DNA of 64,000 nt, taken from positions 76,546,907-76,610,906 of the forward strand of contig CM060733.1 in NCBI GenBank assembly GCA_030704615.1. The letters are read 5' to 3'. The stretch is from Takakia lepidozioides (Eukaryota > Streptophyta > Takakiopsida > Takakiales > Takakiaceae). Below the pieces are notes generated by a model. The model was given only the letters and a program-made list of their open reading frames with translations. It made no database searches and had not been told where the DNA came from. The position numbers and the translations under genes were made by a program. Below, one piece after another: positions 1 to 10,530 of the stretch (position 1 is its first letter; every line of letters starts with the position of its first letter).

Positions 1-660
1 TGCCGAATTTCCGTCCGGGGGTTGAAATATGACGGCCAGGTGCCGACCTCTCCCCCCTCCCCGACTGCATTGGAACGGCCCCGGATTGAAATTCGGCGCC
101 GTTTTCCCATCTAGGGAGGTTTTTATGTCGGCCAGTTTTCGGTCTGACCCCCCAACACGACTTCCTTTGGGAGGGCCCGGATGGAAATTCGGCGCCGAAT
201 CTCCATCCAGGGGATGCTCTCTGTCGAACACGTGCCGATCTCTACGCCCGAGGCGACTTCATCCGGGCGTCCCCTGTTCGATATTCGGTGCCGAATTTCC
301 GTCCGGGGGTTGAAATGTGACGGCCAAGTGCCGGCCTCTCCCCCCTCCCCGAGTGCATCCGAACCGCCCCGGATGGAAATTCGGCGCCGTTTTTCCATCT
401 GGGGATGTTTTTATGCCGGCCAGTTTTCGGCCTGACCCCCGACACGACTTCCTTTGGGGGGCCCGGATGGAAATTCGGCGCCGAATCTCCATCCAGGGGA
501 TGTTCTCTATCGCACACGCGCCGGCCTCTGCGCCCGAGGCAACTTCATCCGGGCTTCCCCTGTTGGATATTGGGTGCCGAATTTCCATTTGGGGGTAGTA
601 ATGTGACGGCACGGTGCCGGCTTCTCCCCTTCAGCCGTCATCATCCGGACGGCCCCCCAC
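1..660. repeat. Tandem array, ~287-bp unit with GGCGCC palindromes
   Basis: The motif GACGGCC(A)GGTGCCG recurs at 31, 319 and 605, giving a unit of about 287 bp and a little over two copies. Each unit contains three related subunits of roughly 96 bp, each centred on a version of GAAATTCGGCGCCGAATTTC, a perfect 20-bp palindrome. The array runs off the left edge, so its true length is unknown. It lies just upstream of the transposase at 878-4485, and a related array lies downstream. I infer it is the subterminal repeat region of that element. Confidence 0.85.
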
Positions 661-877
661 TTTCTGACTGCATACCGTTGGCAGTTATTGCGCAAAGACC
701 AGGGGCCGCATTCCGGAGACAAGGTTCATTAACACTCTGACTGTGGATTTTTGAGATAGTTGGCTCCCTAGATTTGGATCAGGCTTCGTCGCTCGGACAA
801 ATCGGCATCGCATTCATTCCCATCGCTGCATCCCCCTTCTACCAGGGAGCTTCCCCGCACGCCATCCTGGCAGTCTT

Positions 878-3800
878 GTGTGCACATCTCCCATGGCGGA
901 AAACCCGAGCGCTACAGTGTACTGCCCTCCTCACGAGCATAGAGCTTCATTTCCGTGCAGAGGGGACATCTGCCGGGTGATGGAGAAATATCTGTGCGTT
1001 CGATACCACCTGAAACCGGGGTCGGTTTTTTTGGAGGAGGAAAGGAAGGACTCTAACGGCCTTGTTGTCGAGAGTATTGTTGTGCTCCACGATGATTTCG
1101 GCGATGGCAGGGAATGGCGAGTTCTACCATCGGACAATGTCATATACAGGGCTATTGGGGACTTCATTTGCCCGCCAAATGCACCTTCTATCCTGGCGCC
1201 TTCCACGAAACAATCCGCAAATCAGAGAGTGGCTACCTCAAAGAGAGAAGTCCGCAACGAAGTAAATCCAGAGCCGAACCCATCCATGAAGACGAGCGAG
1301 AACCGGGTTGTTCACAACCTGTCCGACTCAGACGAGGTCATGGAAGTTCCGAGGTCGTCCTGGAGATCAGGCAAGTCCTCAATGGACGTCAGTGGAGGAG
1401 GGAGTCATATTCCCAGCACGAGCACCGCAGTTCGATCTATTCTTGAAATTCTGCGAGGGCTTCACCTGGAGGGACACCGGTCGGAGCTGGCCGGGCTGGA
1501 CTACAGCAAGTTCGCAATTAAATCGGTTACATGCCTTCCCGCCGACGTCGACGGTAATATCTTCTTTGAGTTCCCTCCTCGGGCGGACTACTCGAGGGCG
1601 TCCAGAATGTTGACAGATATGGATAGAAAACATGACGGTCATCCTTGGTGCGTTACCAAAACCACCAGCATGAAGATGCTCGATGGTGTGCGGGTGCGCT
1701 ACGTTGTTTGTGCGGGCGCGTTGCGGTGTTTCTCCCCAACTTGCTTCCACTTTAAATCCAGAGGTCACAGGAACGAGACCGATTGGACAGGCACAGCTCA
1801 TCAACCATTTCAAGCTCAGGAGAAGGTTCCGAACTCCACATTTAAGTGTGCACATTGCAAAGAACCACCACACTGCATGTCTGTTTGTAATGCCAAGCAG
1901 TTCTATGTGTTGCACCGTTTCCCTGACCTGGCCCGAGCTTGCATACACGTTGGTTCCCATTGTCACAAATTGGCGAGGGGGAACTCGCGGGAGGCTGCCC
2001 ACGAAGCAGAGCAGCTCGTTCAGGAGGAGGTTAAGTTGAGACCGGGTGCCAAACCCAAACAAATACAGCTCCAAGCCGCCCATAAGATGGCATTGGCCAG
2101 AATTATGTCGGAAGACGGCTCCGATAGAGTTCCTCTCGACGAGAAGGAAATGGAGGCATTGCTGGAGTCGGTGTCCCACGTATGTTCACCGAATGTCCGA
2201 AACCACATTGTCTCATGCAAACAGAAAATTGGGCGTGGCTCGGATATGCACTCCATTCTGGAGGTGAAGCGACGATGTGGATATGACTACATTTATGGAA
2301 GTAGGTTTCCAGGACAAGGGATTGAGGCAGATCGTTGTTTCGTATTCAAAATGTCCACGTGTGGACCTGGCAGCGGCGTCGAACTGGTCGACACGATGAC
2401 GAGTGGGAACTTGTCAAACAGTTGGGTCATGTTCGACCATATCAAGCGAATTACAAATCACCAGTGGGTGACAATGGGTGCACATGTCTACGACACCCAC
2501 TGCAAGATGCTAATGACAATTGTTATTTGTGAGATGAAAGGAGAGGACACACAATCGGAGATGCTTCTTTGGCAGGGAATAAACGAACAGATGGCCAAGG
2601 CGGGATTGCCCCCTCCCAATTTCCGTGGTTTCATGGCGGACAACGCACAAGCAAATTGGGCTGCCATCCGAAGGGTGTACGGGCAAGACCCCAATGTTCC
2701 CATGGAAGGCAAGGAGAGATCTTGTGGGTTCCATTTTCTGTAGAGCCTTTCGCAGTACACAACCAGGCTCGTGGCGCCAGATTTCAGAGAGGAGCACCGT
2801 TCCATGTGCCTTGCGTGGAAGCGCGCTCCCACCTTGGATGATGCAGAGACACAGTTTGCATGCATACGGGCTTGGTGGACATCGTCAGGTGCTGTAAGGA
2901 AATCAGACGAGGGAACAATGGTCAGTTGGCTAGCATGGTGGCATTATCATTTCCTCCAGTTCGGCGACTATATGCGGGAGGTGAGTTGCACGAATTCGCG
3001 TCCCGTTGAATATTATTCTTGGCCATATTTGTAACTTGCTTGTAACCTGAACATGTGCTTGTGCAGGAAATGTGTCTCGACTCCGACACCGACATGCCCA
3101 CGACAAACATGGCCGAATCAGTGCACTCTTCCTGGCGTGCCTCCTCTGCAGCGCATCTGGTGGACATCCTCACTGCCACAACGGAGGACATTGTGAGGTC
3201 AATTATGCAGCAATGCAGGTACAACGAGTTCTTGAAAGGGAAACAGTGGGGCTTGGGGCCGGACAGGCAGGAAATGTTGATGCGGACTGCCTCTAGATCG
3301 AAGAATCCTCGGAAGTGGGCGGCGGCCTTGCGAGAGGGCCTTCGGGACACGCCATTGCTGCGAAGAGGCCAACATCTGAAAGGAGATGTTCATACCCGTC
3401 CAGTGAGACGAAGACTTGACGAGGCACCTGGCGGAGAAGAGGATTCATGACGAGCTGACAAGAATATTCGCACGCTCCCTCGTGGTCCGGTGATGTTGCC
3501 CGAGGAGGTCTCGTCGAGCACCGCAAGTCCTGCACGTTCAAGATCGTCATCTCCTTTGAGCACAAGGCGCGTGCCCCGGCAACATAACCAGCCATCTGTA
3601 GTAAAGCAGTACAACATTCCCATTGTGGAGACAAGAGTGTCGGAGTCACAGTGGAGAATTGCGAGGACATTGCCGACATTTCGAGGGAAGTGCTGCACCA
3701 TCCGGGTGGATACGAGAGCACGCTGTGGTGAGATGATTCGGAGGAACCCACACGGTGCTGTACCTACACCTTGTTTCAGCGGCAGATTTTTGACTCCCAC

Positions 3801-4485
3801 ATTTGCTCACGCCACAACGCAGACATTTTGGTTATGTAGGCACGATATAATGACCTGTGTATTTGGCAAGCCCAAGTATGGGATTCAGGGAATGCCGGAG
3901 CCTCCGGGCGTCTGGCATGTTGCACCGGGTTGCAGCCTCTCTCAGAATGAGGCGGATGCTCTATCTGCAGCAGGATTTCGAATGGTGCAACGCACAGACA
4001 TCCCGGCCCACGCATTTCCGGTTCCTCAGACCCAGCCATTGCAGACTGCTCGGTCCAGTAGAGACGGATTGGACAATTCTGCACATCCCACAATGCGATT
4101 CAGAAGAGTGAAGAGACGACACCCTCCCAACAAGTTGAATGAGACTCGGATTGCCAATGCTCTTGGGATGGCTTGCACTATTCAGAGCTCCGTGGACGTA
4201 CCCCCACCCGGCCTTGGGTGTGTGTATCAGATGGCAACGGCCGGCTCGGCTGTACGCGATGATGTATACACAATTGCGATTGGAGTGGAGCCGACTTGCA
4301 ATTGTACGGACTTCTCGTTGATGGAAGCAAAGAATGGTTCCAAGTATTATCCGTGCAAGCATCTGTATTACATTTACCTGAAGAGGTTGAGGATGAACGT
4401 GACTATTGATGACTTTATTCATGCACCGGCGTTGAGCGTGAACGAGCTGCACAAACTCCTCCTTAGGGATTCCAGAAATCATTGA
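878..4485 (+). pseudogene. Mutator-like (MULE) transposase with SWIM zinc finger, decayed
   Basis: Long coding remnant read as 878-2743, 2744-2980, an 86-bp intron at 2981-3066 (GTGAGT...TGTGCAG), 3067-3450 and 3490-4485. A cysteine/histidine-rich region lies at residues ~275-370 (CFSPTC, CAHC, CIHVGSHCH). Candidate catalytic residues of the MULE DDE core are D539 in VYDTHCKML, D588 in FMADNAQANW, and the glutamate in TTNMAESVHSSW (codon 3115-3117). The C-terminus has a SWIM finger: CNC, then CKH about 20 residues later. MULE transposases commonly combine a DDE core with a C-terminal SWIM finger. Two lesions are visible: an in-frame TAG at 2741-2743 and a TGA at 3448-3450, with the frame continuing after each. 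An alternative start is the ATG at 980. The element is probably non-functional unless stops are read through or spliced out. Assignment to a MULE superfamily rests on motifs, not alignment. Confidence 0.8.
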
Positions 4486-4645
4486 TGGGGCAAAGGGAAT
4501 CCTCCATATGGATATTTTCAATTGCATTTTGCTGTATCAGACTTTTTTTTGCAGTGTAATGAAATGCACCCCAAAACTCCTGGAATGAGGCAATATTCCA
4601 TTCAAACTGAGATCCAACAGAAGCAGTTGTGGGGCCATTTATGGA

Positions 4646-5075
4646 AAAATGGCGCCGAATTTCTCTTTTTGGGGCCGAAAACTGGCTAAGTCCCAACATG
4701 CACTGGTACCTGTGTCTGGGAAAATGGCGCCGAATTTCTCTTTTTTGGGCCGAAAACTGGCTAAGTCCCAACATGCATTGGTACCGTGTCTGGAAAAATG
4801 GCGCCGAATTTCTCTTTTTTGGGCCGAAAACTGGCTAAGTCCCAACATGCACTGGTACAGTGTCTGGAAAAATGGCGCCGAATTTCCCTATTTTGCGCCG
4901 AAAACTGGCTAAGTCCGAACATGCACTGGAAAAATGGCGCCGAATTACCTGTCATGAGGGGACCTATAGCCGCAGAATTCGGCACTATTTTTCGCCAGAG
5001 AGACCTATTACCGCGAAATACGTCGCCGTTTTTTCAGGTTACGGACCCTATTACCGCGAAATTCGGCGCCATATT
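4646..5075. repeat. Tandem array, ~74-bp unit with GGCGCCGAATTT
   Basis: GGCGCCGAATTT starts at 4651, 4726, 4800, 4874 and, degenerate, 4936, so the period is about 74 bp. Each unit also carries the phrase GGCCGAAAACTGGCTAAGTC. From 4960 to 5075 looser half-copies follow (CAGAATTCGGCAC, CGAAATTCGGCGCC). The shared core with the array at 1-660 and the position right after the transposase suggest matching subterminal repeats at both ends of one element. Confidence 0.85.
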
Positions 5076-5318
5076 TGCACATGTCGCTGGGAATTGGCAT
5101 GAGCGGAAGACGAAATATCATGAGCATAACTGTCAAAACTGCAATTTTCCCTTCAAGGGGCCGAATAATAGATTTGTTTTTCCTGACACATTGCATTAAA
5201 TTATTGTTTTTTATTGTTTTTTATTTTCGAAATTTGTACTTCTGCTCATGAAAACCGATTGTCTTACTACTCTGCTCATGCCGCTCATGCCGCTCATGCT
5301 CATGAAATAGCAAACCTC
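5076..5318. other. Intergenic spacer with short CTCATGCCG repeats
   Basis: No gene seen. A short run of the 9-bp phrase CTCATGCCG occurs near 5275-5305, directly before LINE homology begins at 5319. No clean target-site duplication was found. Confidence 0.5.
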
Positions 5319-5416
5319 CTCTAAATGGTTTACCAATCCTCAAAGTCTACACAAGACGAGCAAAATCTATACACGGGGTAATTGTCCCCAAGCAGTCTGA
5401 TGGACAATCTGCCCCT

Positions 5417-6567
5417 ATGTGTGCGGAGCCTGTGCGTCCTGTAACTGAAAGATTTGGTACCCTGAATGGTTTACCAATTCTCAAAGTTTACACAAGACGA
5501 GCAAAATCTACACATGGGGTAACTGTCCCCCCTTTGCAGAACGGTTGGCCGTCCAGGAGCAATCACAAGCTACTTAGACGACAAACAATTCACACGCAAA
5601 GGGCTGGCTTGCGGCTGGCCACTTTCAACTTCTCAGGGTTGACCAACCAAAGGAAACAACTTGAAGTGGGACAAGTTCTTCGGACTAATGATATTCATAT
5701 CTGTGCTGGGCAAGAAACATGGGAAACGTCGGATAAATTGGTTGGAGATGTCATTGGTTATAAATGGGCAGGTAAGATGTGTACTCTCAAGGCAGCCTCT
5801 GCCAAACGCGGTCAAAAAGGGGTCGGATTCTTTGTCCGTGATATCTTGTTTGACAATTGTGAAATTATCAACAAGGGTTTGAGGTACGAGCATAGTATCT
5901 GGCTAAAAAGGGCGGCATGAGTACAAAGGACCTCTTTGTTGGTTGTGTTTACATGCCCACAGAGGGGACCCTTAGTGCTGACGCAGACAAGGCCTTCAAA
6001 GATGTAAAGCTGGACTGTGCTTCGTTCCTTGCCAAAGGTCAGGTGGTACTATTGGGGGACTTCAATGCCCGGGTGGGCAAAGGGATCCATCAGGACGATA
6101 TCATTGGACCTTTTGGTGAGGACGAGCTGAATTCTAATGGCAGACGGTTAATTAACTGTCTAGAAGAGCTTCAGCTTTTGACCTTGAATAACAGGACAAG
6201 GTGTGACCAAGTGCAGTGGAATCGTGAGAAATCCCAAACTGGGGAACGTTCCATTGTGGACTATATCATAATGGACAAAATTTTGTTCCCCCAGTGTGCC
6301 AATGTGTTGATCGACAGAACTGATATTGGTACCTCTGACCACTTCCTGGTTTGGACTGAGATCAAAAGGTGTTTTCCCACCACCAAGAGATCTGTGAAAC
6401 GTTCGATTTGGAAGTGGCGCATAGAAGAATTCCACAATGAGGAGGTCAAGGCTGAGTACGTCCAGGCCTTGCAAGAGGCTCTCCCTCATTTTGTCCAATC
6501 GCTCCAAGAACTTCAGTCATGCTCTGTTAACGCAAGAAATGAAGTCGAAAGAGCAGTGGACTCTTGA
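5417..6567 (+). pseudogene. LINE ORF2, apurinic-like endonuclease (EEP) domain
   Basis: Two adjoining frames (5417-5920 and 5917-6567) together encode an EEP-type endonuclease, the enzyme that nicks target DNA for target-primed reverse transcription. Visible motifs are ICAGQETWE (catalytic Glu), VVLLGDFNARVG and TSDHFLVW (catalytic Asp-His). The first frame ends at a TGA near 5918, with the second frame starting at the overlapping ATG, so one frameshift separates the N-terminal third from the rest. A further stop lies at 6565-6567. Compared with the copy at 37179-39053, this copy retains about 190 bp (roughly 5837-6020) that the other has lost. Confidence 0.85.
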
Positions 6568-6585
6568 GAGAGTTTCGTTTCCTCC

Positions 6586-7968
6586 GTGGCTAACAAGATC
6601 ATTGGGAGGAAACTAATTGTCTGCTGTAGAGCAGTTAATTGGTGGACCAATGAGATTAAACTCAAGATAGCTGAGAGACGAGCCCTCTATAAAGAGTGCT
6701 GCAATTTGGAAACCAACTCAGAATTGTGGGCGAGGTACTACCAGCTCCGTAAAGATATCAATCAGCTTGTTAGGTCTCAGAAGAAATTATTAGGACAAGT
6801 TATACAGTGAAATAAACTCAAACCACCATGGTGGTAATGACAAGAAATTCTGGTTGGCCCTTCAACGTTTGTACAAGCCGAAAAATGGTCAGCAAGTGCA
6901 AGCGCTGAAGACTACTAAAGGTGCAGTGGTGACTTCATCGGTTGACATTGTCAAAACCTTTGAAACTCACTACAGTATCCCTGGTAGAACTTCTAGGTCT
7001 AACAGTGAGGGGTCTTCTGCTGAATGGAGGGACACAGTTGGAAAAACTGTTCCTATGATTCAAAACAGCCCTGATGAACTGGAGTATATTTCAATGGCTT
7101 ATAATGCTCCCATTAGTTCTTCTGAGATTGTGGAAGCAATTGAACATTTAAATGGATATAAAGCTGGTGGACCTGATGGTATTGTCAACGAGCTTATCAA
7201 GCACGGTGGCGATCCCATGATAGAGGCCCTAGTTCTCCTCTTTAACCTTATCTGGAAGACTGAAATGATCCCCTTTCGCTGGCGACAGGGGGTCATTGTC
7301 AATCTATACAAGAAGGGTGACAGAGAAGAACCGGGGAACTACGTGGCATCACGCTCCTCAATGCTGTTGGCAAGACATTCTGTAGAGTTATAAGTACTCG
7401 TCTCGAGGTTGATCTGGAGTCTAGAGGTTGTTTCCACGAAGGCCAAGCTGGCTTTTGGCGAAACAGGGGCTGTGTGGATCATATCTTCACTCTAAGCCAG
7501 ATTATCCAGGGAAGGAAAAAAGAAGGGAAACCCACTTATGTTTTTTTCCTGGATGTCAAAAAGGCTTATGACATAGTGTGGAGAGATGGCCTATGGTTCC
7601 GCCTCTGGTCTTGTGGGATCAAGGGAAAGATGTGGAGAGTTGTCCACAACTTGTATGCTCACACCAAAAGCTGTGTCACTGTTAACGGACAGAAGTCCAA
7701 CTTCTTTGACATAGACCAAGGTGTAGCTCAAGGATGTACTCTCTCCCCTCTGCTCTTCAATGTTTTCATCAATCAACTCCTCGAGGATGTGGAAAGTGAG
7801 GGATTTGGGTTAAGGGTGGGTGATACCACCATACCAGCCCTTATGTTTGCGGATGACTTCGCAGGCATAGGGGAGACTCCAACCAATCTCCAGGAGTTGA
7901 TTGATTGGGCGAAGAGATACTTTGATCTTTGGGGGCTAGAGGCTAATGTCAGCAAATGTGCAGTGGTA
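6586..7968 (+). pseudogene. LINE ORF2, linker and reverse transcriptase domain
   Basis: Reverse transcriptase remnant in three frames (6586-6810, 6854-7393, 7474-7968). Motifs in order: GYKAGGPDGIVNELIK, WRQGVIVNLYKKGDREEPGN, VFFLDVKKAYD, GVAQGCTLSPLLFNVFINQL and ALMFADDFAG, the last being the catalytic F/YADD box. A frameshift occurs at about 7341 (GGGAACTACGTGGCATC), where a C appears to be missing; the same lesion is in copy 2. The domain is cut off after ANVSKCAVV at 7968. Confidence 0.88.
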
Positions 7969-8085
7969 AGCTAGAGCATGTAGTTTTAAAGGACACATCG
8001 TCCATCCTGGGATTCACCCCAAAAACTACACATGAAGCCCTAGATTTGGCATAAGTAACCAATTCCCAGGGATCACCCTGAGGCA
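7967..8085 (-). mobile_element. LINE 5'-end fragment, inverted relative to copy 1
   Basis: On the minus strand this encodes MPQGDPWELVTYAKSRASCV and onward, identical in register to the first ~40 codons of LINE copy 2 (39644 downward). It abuts the 3' break of LINE copy 1 with a 2-bp overlap (TA) and overlaps the end of the PPR frame on its other side. It shows that the PPR block originally continued into a LINE in the same orientation, as it still does at 39.6 kb. Confidence 0.85.
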
Positions 8086-9967
8086 TACATGTCCAGGAGG
8101 GTATTGTTCAGAATGACATCTGGTACAATCCCAGCTTTGATGATGTCGCCATGGACCTTCCTACCCTTTTCCAGGGTTGCCAGGCCCCCACACGCATTGC
8201 AAACACAAACAAATGTGACCCGGTTGGGCTTCACACCTTCCTGCATCATTTGCTCATAAGTCTCCAAAGCCTCCATCCCACACCCATGCTGCACATATCC
8301 TGCAATCATCGAACTCCAGGACACCACATTTTGTTCAGCCATGCTGACGAACACTCCCTTTGCATCTTCAGTACTTCCGCCTTTGGCATACATTTCGTTC
8401 AGCCATATTGTCAAACTCTCCCTTTGCACCTCTGATGTTGCTGCATTTGGCATACATGTCCACAAGGGTATTGTTCAGAATCAGATCTAGTACAATTCCA
8501 GCTTTGATGATGTCTTCATGGACCTCTTTGCCTTTTTCTAGGGCTGACAGGCTCGCGCATGCATTGCAAATGCAAGTGAATGTGACCCGGTTGGGTTTCA
8601 CCCCTACCTGCATCATTTGCTCATAGGTCTCCAAAGCCTCCAGCTCATATCTATGCTGGGCATATCCTGCAATCATTATATTCCAGGACACTACATCCCG
8701 TTCAGCCATATTCTCGAACACTCCCTTTGCATCTCCGATGCTGCCACATTTGGCATACATGTCCATGAGGGCAGTGTTCAGAATGACATCTGATACAATT
8801 CCAGCTTTGATAATCTCACCATGGACCTCTTTGCCCTTTTCCAGGGCTGCCAGGCTCACACATGCATTGCAATTACAAACAAATGTGGCCCGGTTGGGCT
8901 TCACCCTTCCTGCATCATTTGCTCATAGGTCTCCAAAGCCTCCATGCCACACCCATGCTGCACATATCCTGCAATCATCGCATTCCAGGACACCACGTCT
9001 CGTTCGGTCATATTTTTGAACGTTCCTTTGCATCTTCGATGCTGCCACATTGGGCATACATGTCCACGAGGGTAGTGTTCAGAATGACATCTGGTACAAG
9101 TCCAGCTTTGATTACATCACCATGGACCTCTTTGCCCTTTTCCAGGGCTGCCAGGCTCATACACGCATTGCAGACACACACAAATGTGATCCGGTTGGGC
9201 TTCACTCCTTCCTGCATCATTTGCTCATAGGTCTCCAAAGCCTCTATGCCACACCCATGCCTGACATATCCTGCGATTATTGCATTCCAGGACACCACAT
9301 CCTGTGCAGCCATATTGTCGAACACCCCCTTTGCATCTTTGATGCTGCCGCATTTGTCATACATTCCCATGAGGGTTTTGTTCGGAATGACAATTGGTAC
9401 AATTCCAGCTTTGATGTTGTCACCATGGATCTCTTTGCCATTTTCCAGGGCTGCCAGGCTTGCACATGCATTGCAAACGCAAACGAATGTGACCCGGTTG
9501 GGCGTCACCCCTTCCTGCATCATTTGCTCATATGTCTCCAAGGCATTCTTACCACACCCATACTTGGTAAATCCTACCATCATTGTATTCCGTGTGAACA
9601 AACCTCGTTCAGGCATTTTGTTGAACACTTGGTGTGCAGCCATGATGCTCCCGCATTAAACATACATGTTCACAAGGGTGTTCTGTAGAAAAACATTTGG
9701 TTTGAATCCACTTTGGGTAATGTGAGAGTGCACCTACTTTCCCATTTCCAGGCCTTTCATCTTGACGCACGCATGCAAGAGACAGACATAAGTATCTGTA
9801 CCTGCTGAAATGCTTCCTTGGTTCAAAATTTGAAGAGCCCCTTTCAGTTTCCCTGCCTCACATAGTGTCCTCATATACCCGGAATTTCCAGAAGGGGTCC
9901 TGTGGACTCCCTCTCTTGGTCCTCTTTTGGAGGCTGTGGTCATTGTGAGAGTGCCTGATTTTATCAA
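8073..9967 (-). pseudogene. PLS-type PPR protein, pseudogene (block C)
   Basis: Minus-strand PPR array read as 9967-9734, 9643-9008, 8904-8368 and 8465-8073. Each ~101-residue module has the order [80 protein letters not shown] proteins bind organellar RNA one base per repeat; the PLS class serves mainly in C-to-U editing. The N-terminal leader (MIKSGTLTMTT...) carries no obvious targeting signal. Lesions: TAG after GLEMGK (CAG in the other copy), TAA for Lys in MYV-CGSI (shared by both copies), a one-base loss near 9020, and the frame change at ~8400. No E or DYW domain is reached before LINE sequence begins. Confidence 0.85.
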
Positions 9968-10530
9968 TTGTGCCCCTGCTGCTGCTTGCAGTTGACCATC
10001 TAATCATGCAGGTTTCTTGTAGCTATCAATAAGACGGCCTCCCAAAACCAAGAAGACCCTCCCAAGTACCTTGTAAACACCAAGAAAAACCCTTGCGCAA
10101 TGCAATTTCATGGCCTGTTTAGGAACAACAACCTATGATACAGACAGGGACAGCCACTTTTGCAGAACAGAAAACCTTCTTCACATCATGTAAGAAGAAA
10201 GAGAGGCGTCCTAGGGGTAAACCTTGATATGTAGGTTGTCCCACCATTGTGAAGGATAAATATGCTCACCTTTTTCCCTGGGATTCTCACTGGAGAACGC
10301 TCTCCTGGATGCGTCGTTTGAAGAAATGCCCTCCGCACAGTCGAGCTCTGCCAAACCTATCTAAACCTGTTCTAAATGCCATGCCTTATCAACCTATGTA
10401 GCCATTGCGCTCGCGCTCTCTCTCTCTCTCCTTTGAACATCAAACAAAAGCAGGGAGGAAAAGGGTCAGTCTCGACGAAGTACCGTTCAAGAAGTTATTT
10501 TCGGATTTTTCAGGCAATCCGGGCAGATAG
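9968..10530. other. PPR-block flank, non-coding, CT-rich microsatellite
   Basis: Non-coding tail shared with 41453-42010. It contains a (CT)n tract near 10416-10431. Its position upstream of the minus-strand PPR frame makes it the likely leader and promoter region of that block. No clear TATA box or start signal was found. Confidence 0.5.

Larger units (their letters stand above)
5319..7968 (+). mobile_element. LINE non-LTR retrotransposon, copy 1, truncated at both ends
   Basis: This is an inverted partial match to the LINE at 35343-39644. It begins inside the repeated linker of the LINE (equivalent to 39058 of the other copy), runs through endonuclease and reverse transcriptase, and stops abruptly at 7968 just after the FADD motif (equivalent to ~36602). 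The 3' part with the zinc-knuckle domain is missing. At the 3' break it joins an oppositely oriented piece of the LINE 5' end. Frames are broken in several places, so it is inactive. Confidence 0.9.

Noticed and set aside
29-740. Overlapping open frames on both strands in the first 740 bp
   Set aside because: They follow the 96/287-bp repeat period and encode no recognisable domain; they are by-products of a GC-rich tandem repeat.
4629-5199. Open frames across the 74-bp array (EKWRRISLFGAENWLSPNMH repeats)
   Set aside because: The repeating peptide mirrors the DNA repeat; no start context or domain supports a gene.
5319-8085. Twin-priming explanation for the LINE inversion
   Set aside because: Twin priming inverts the 5' segment and keeps the 3' segment in sense; here the 5' 115 bp keep the PPR-linked orientation and the internal region is inverted.
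9050-9688. 212-codon plus-strand frame, also at 40535-41173
   Set aside because: Antisense shadow of the minus-strand PPR modules.
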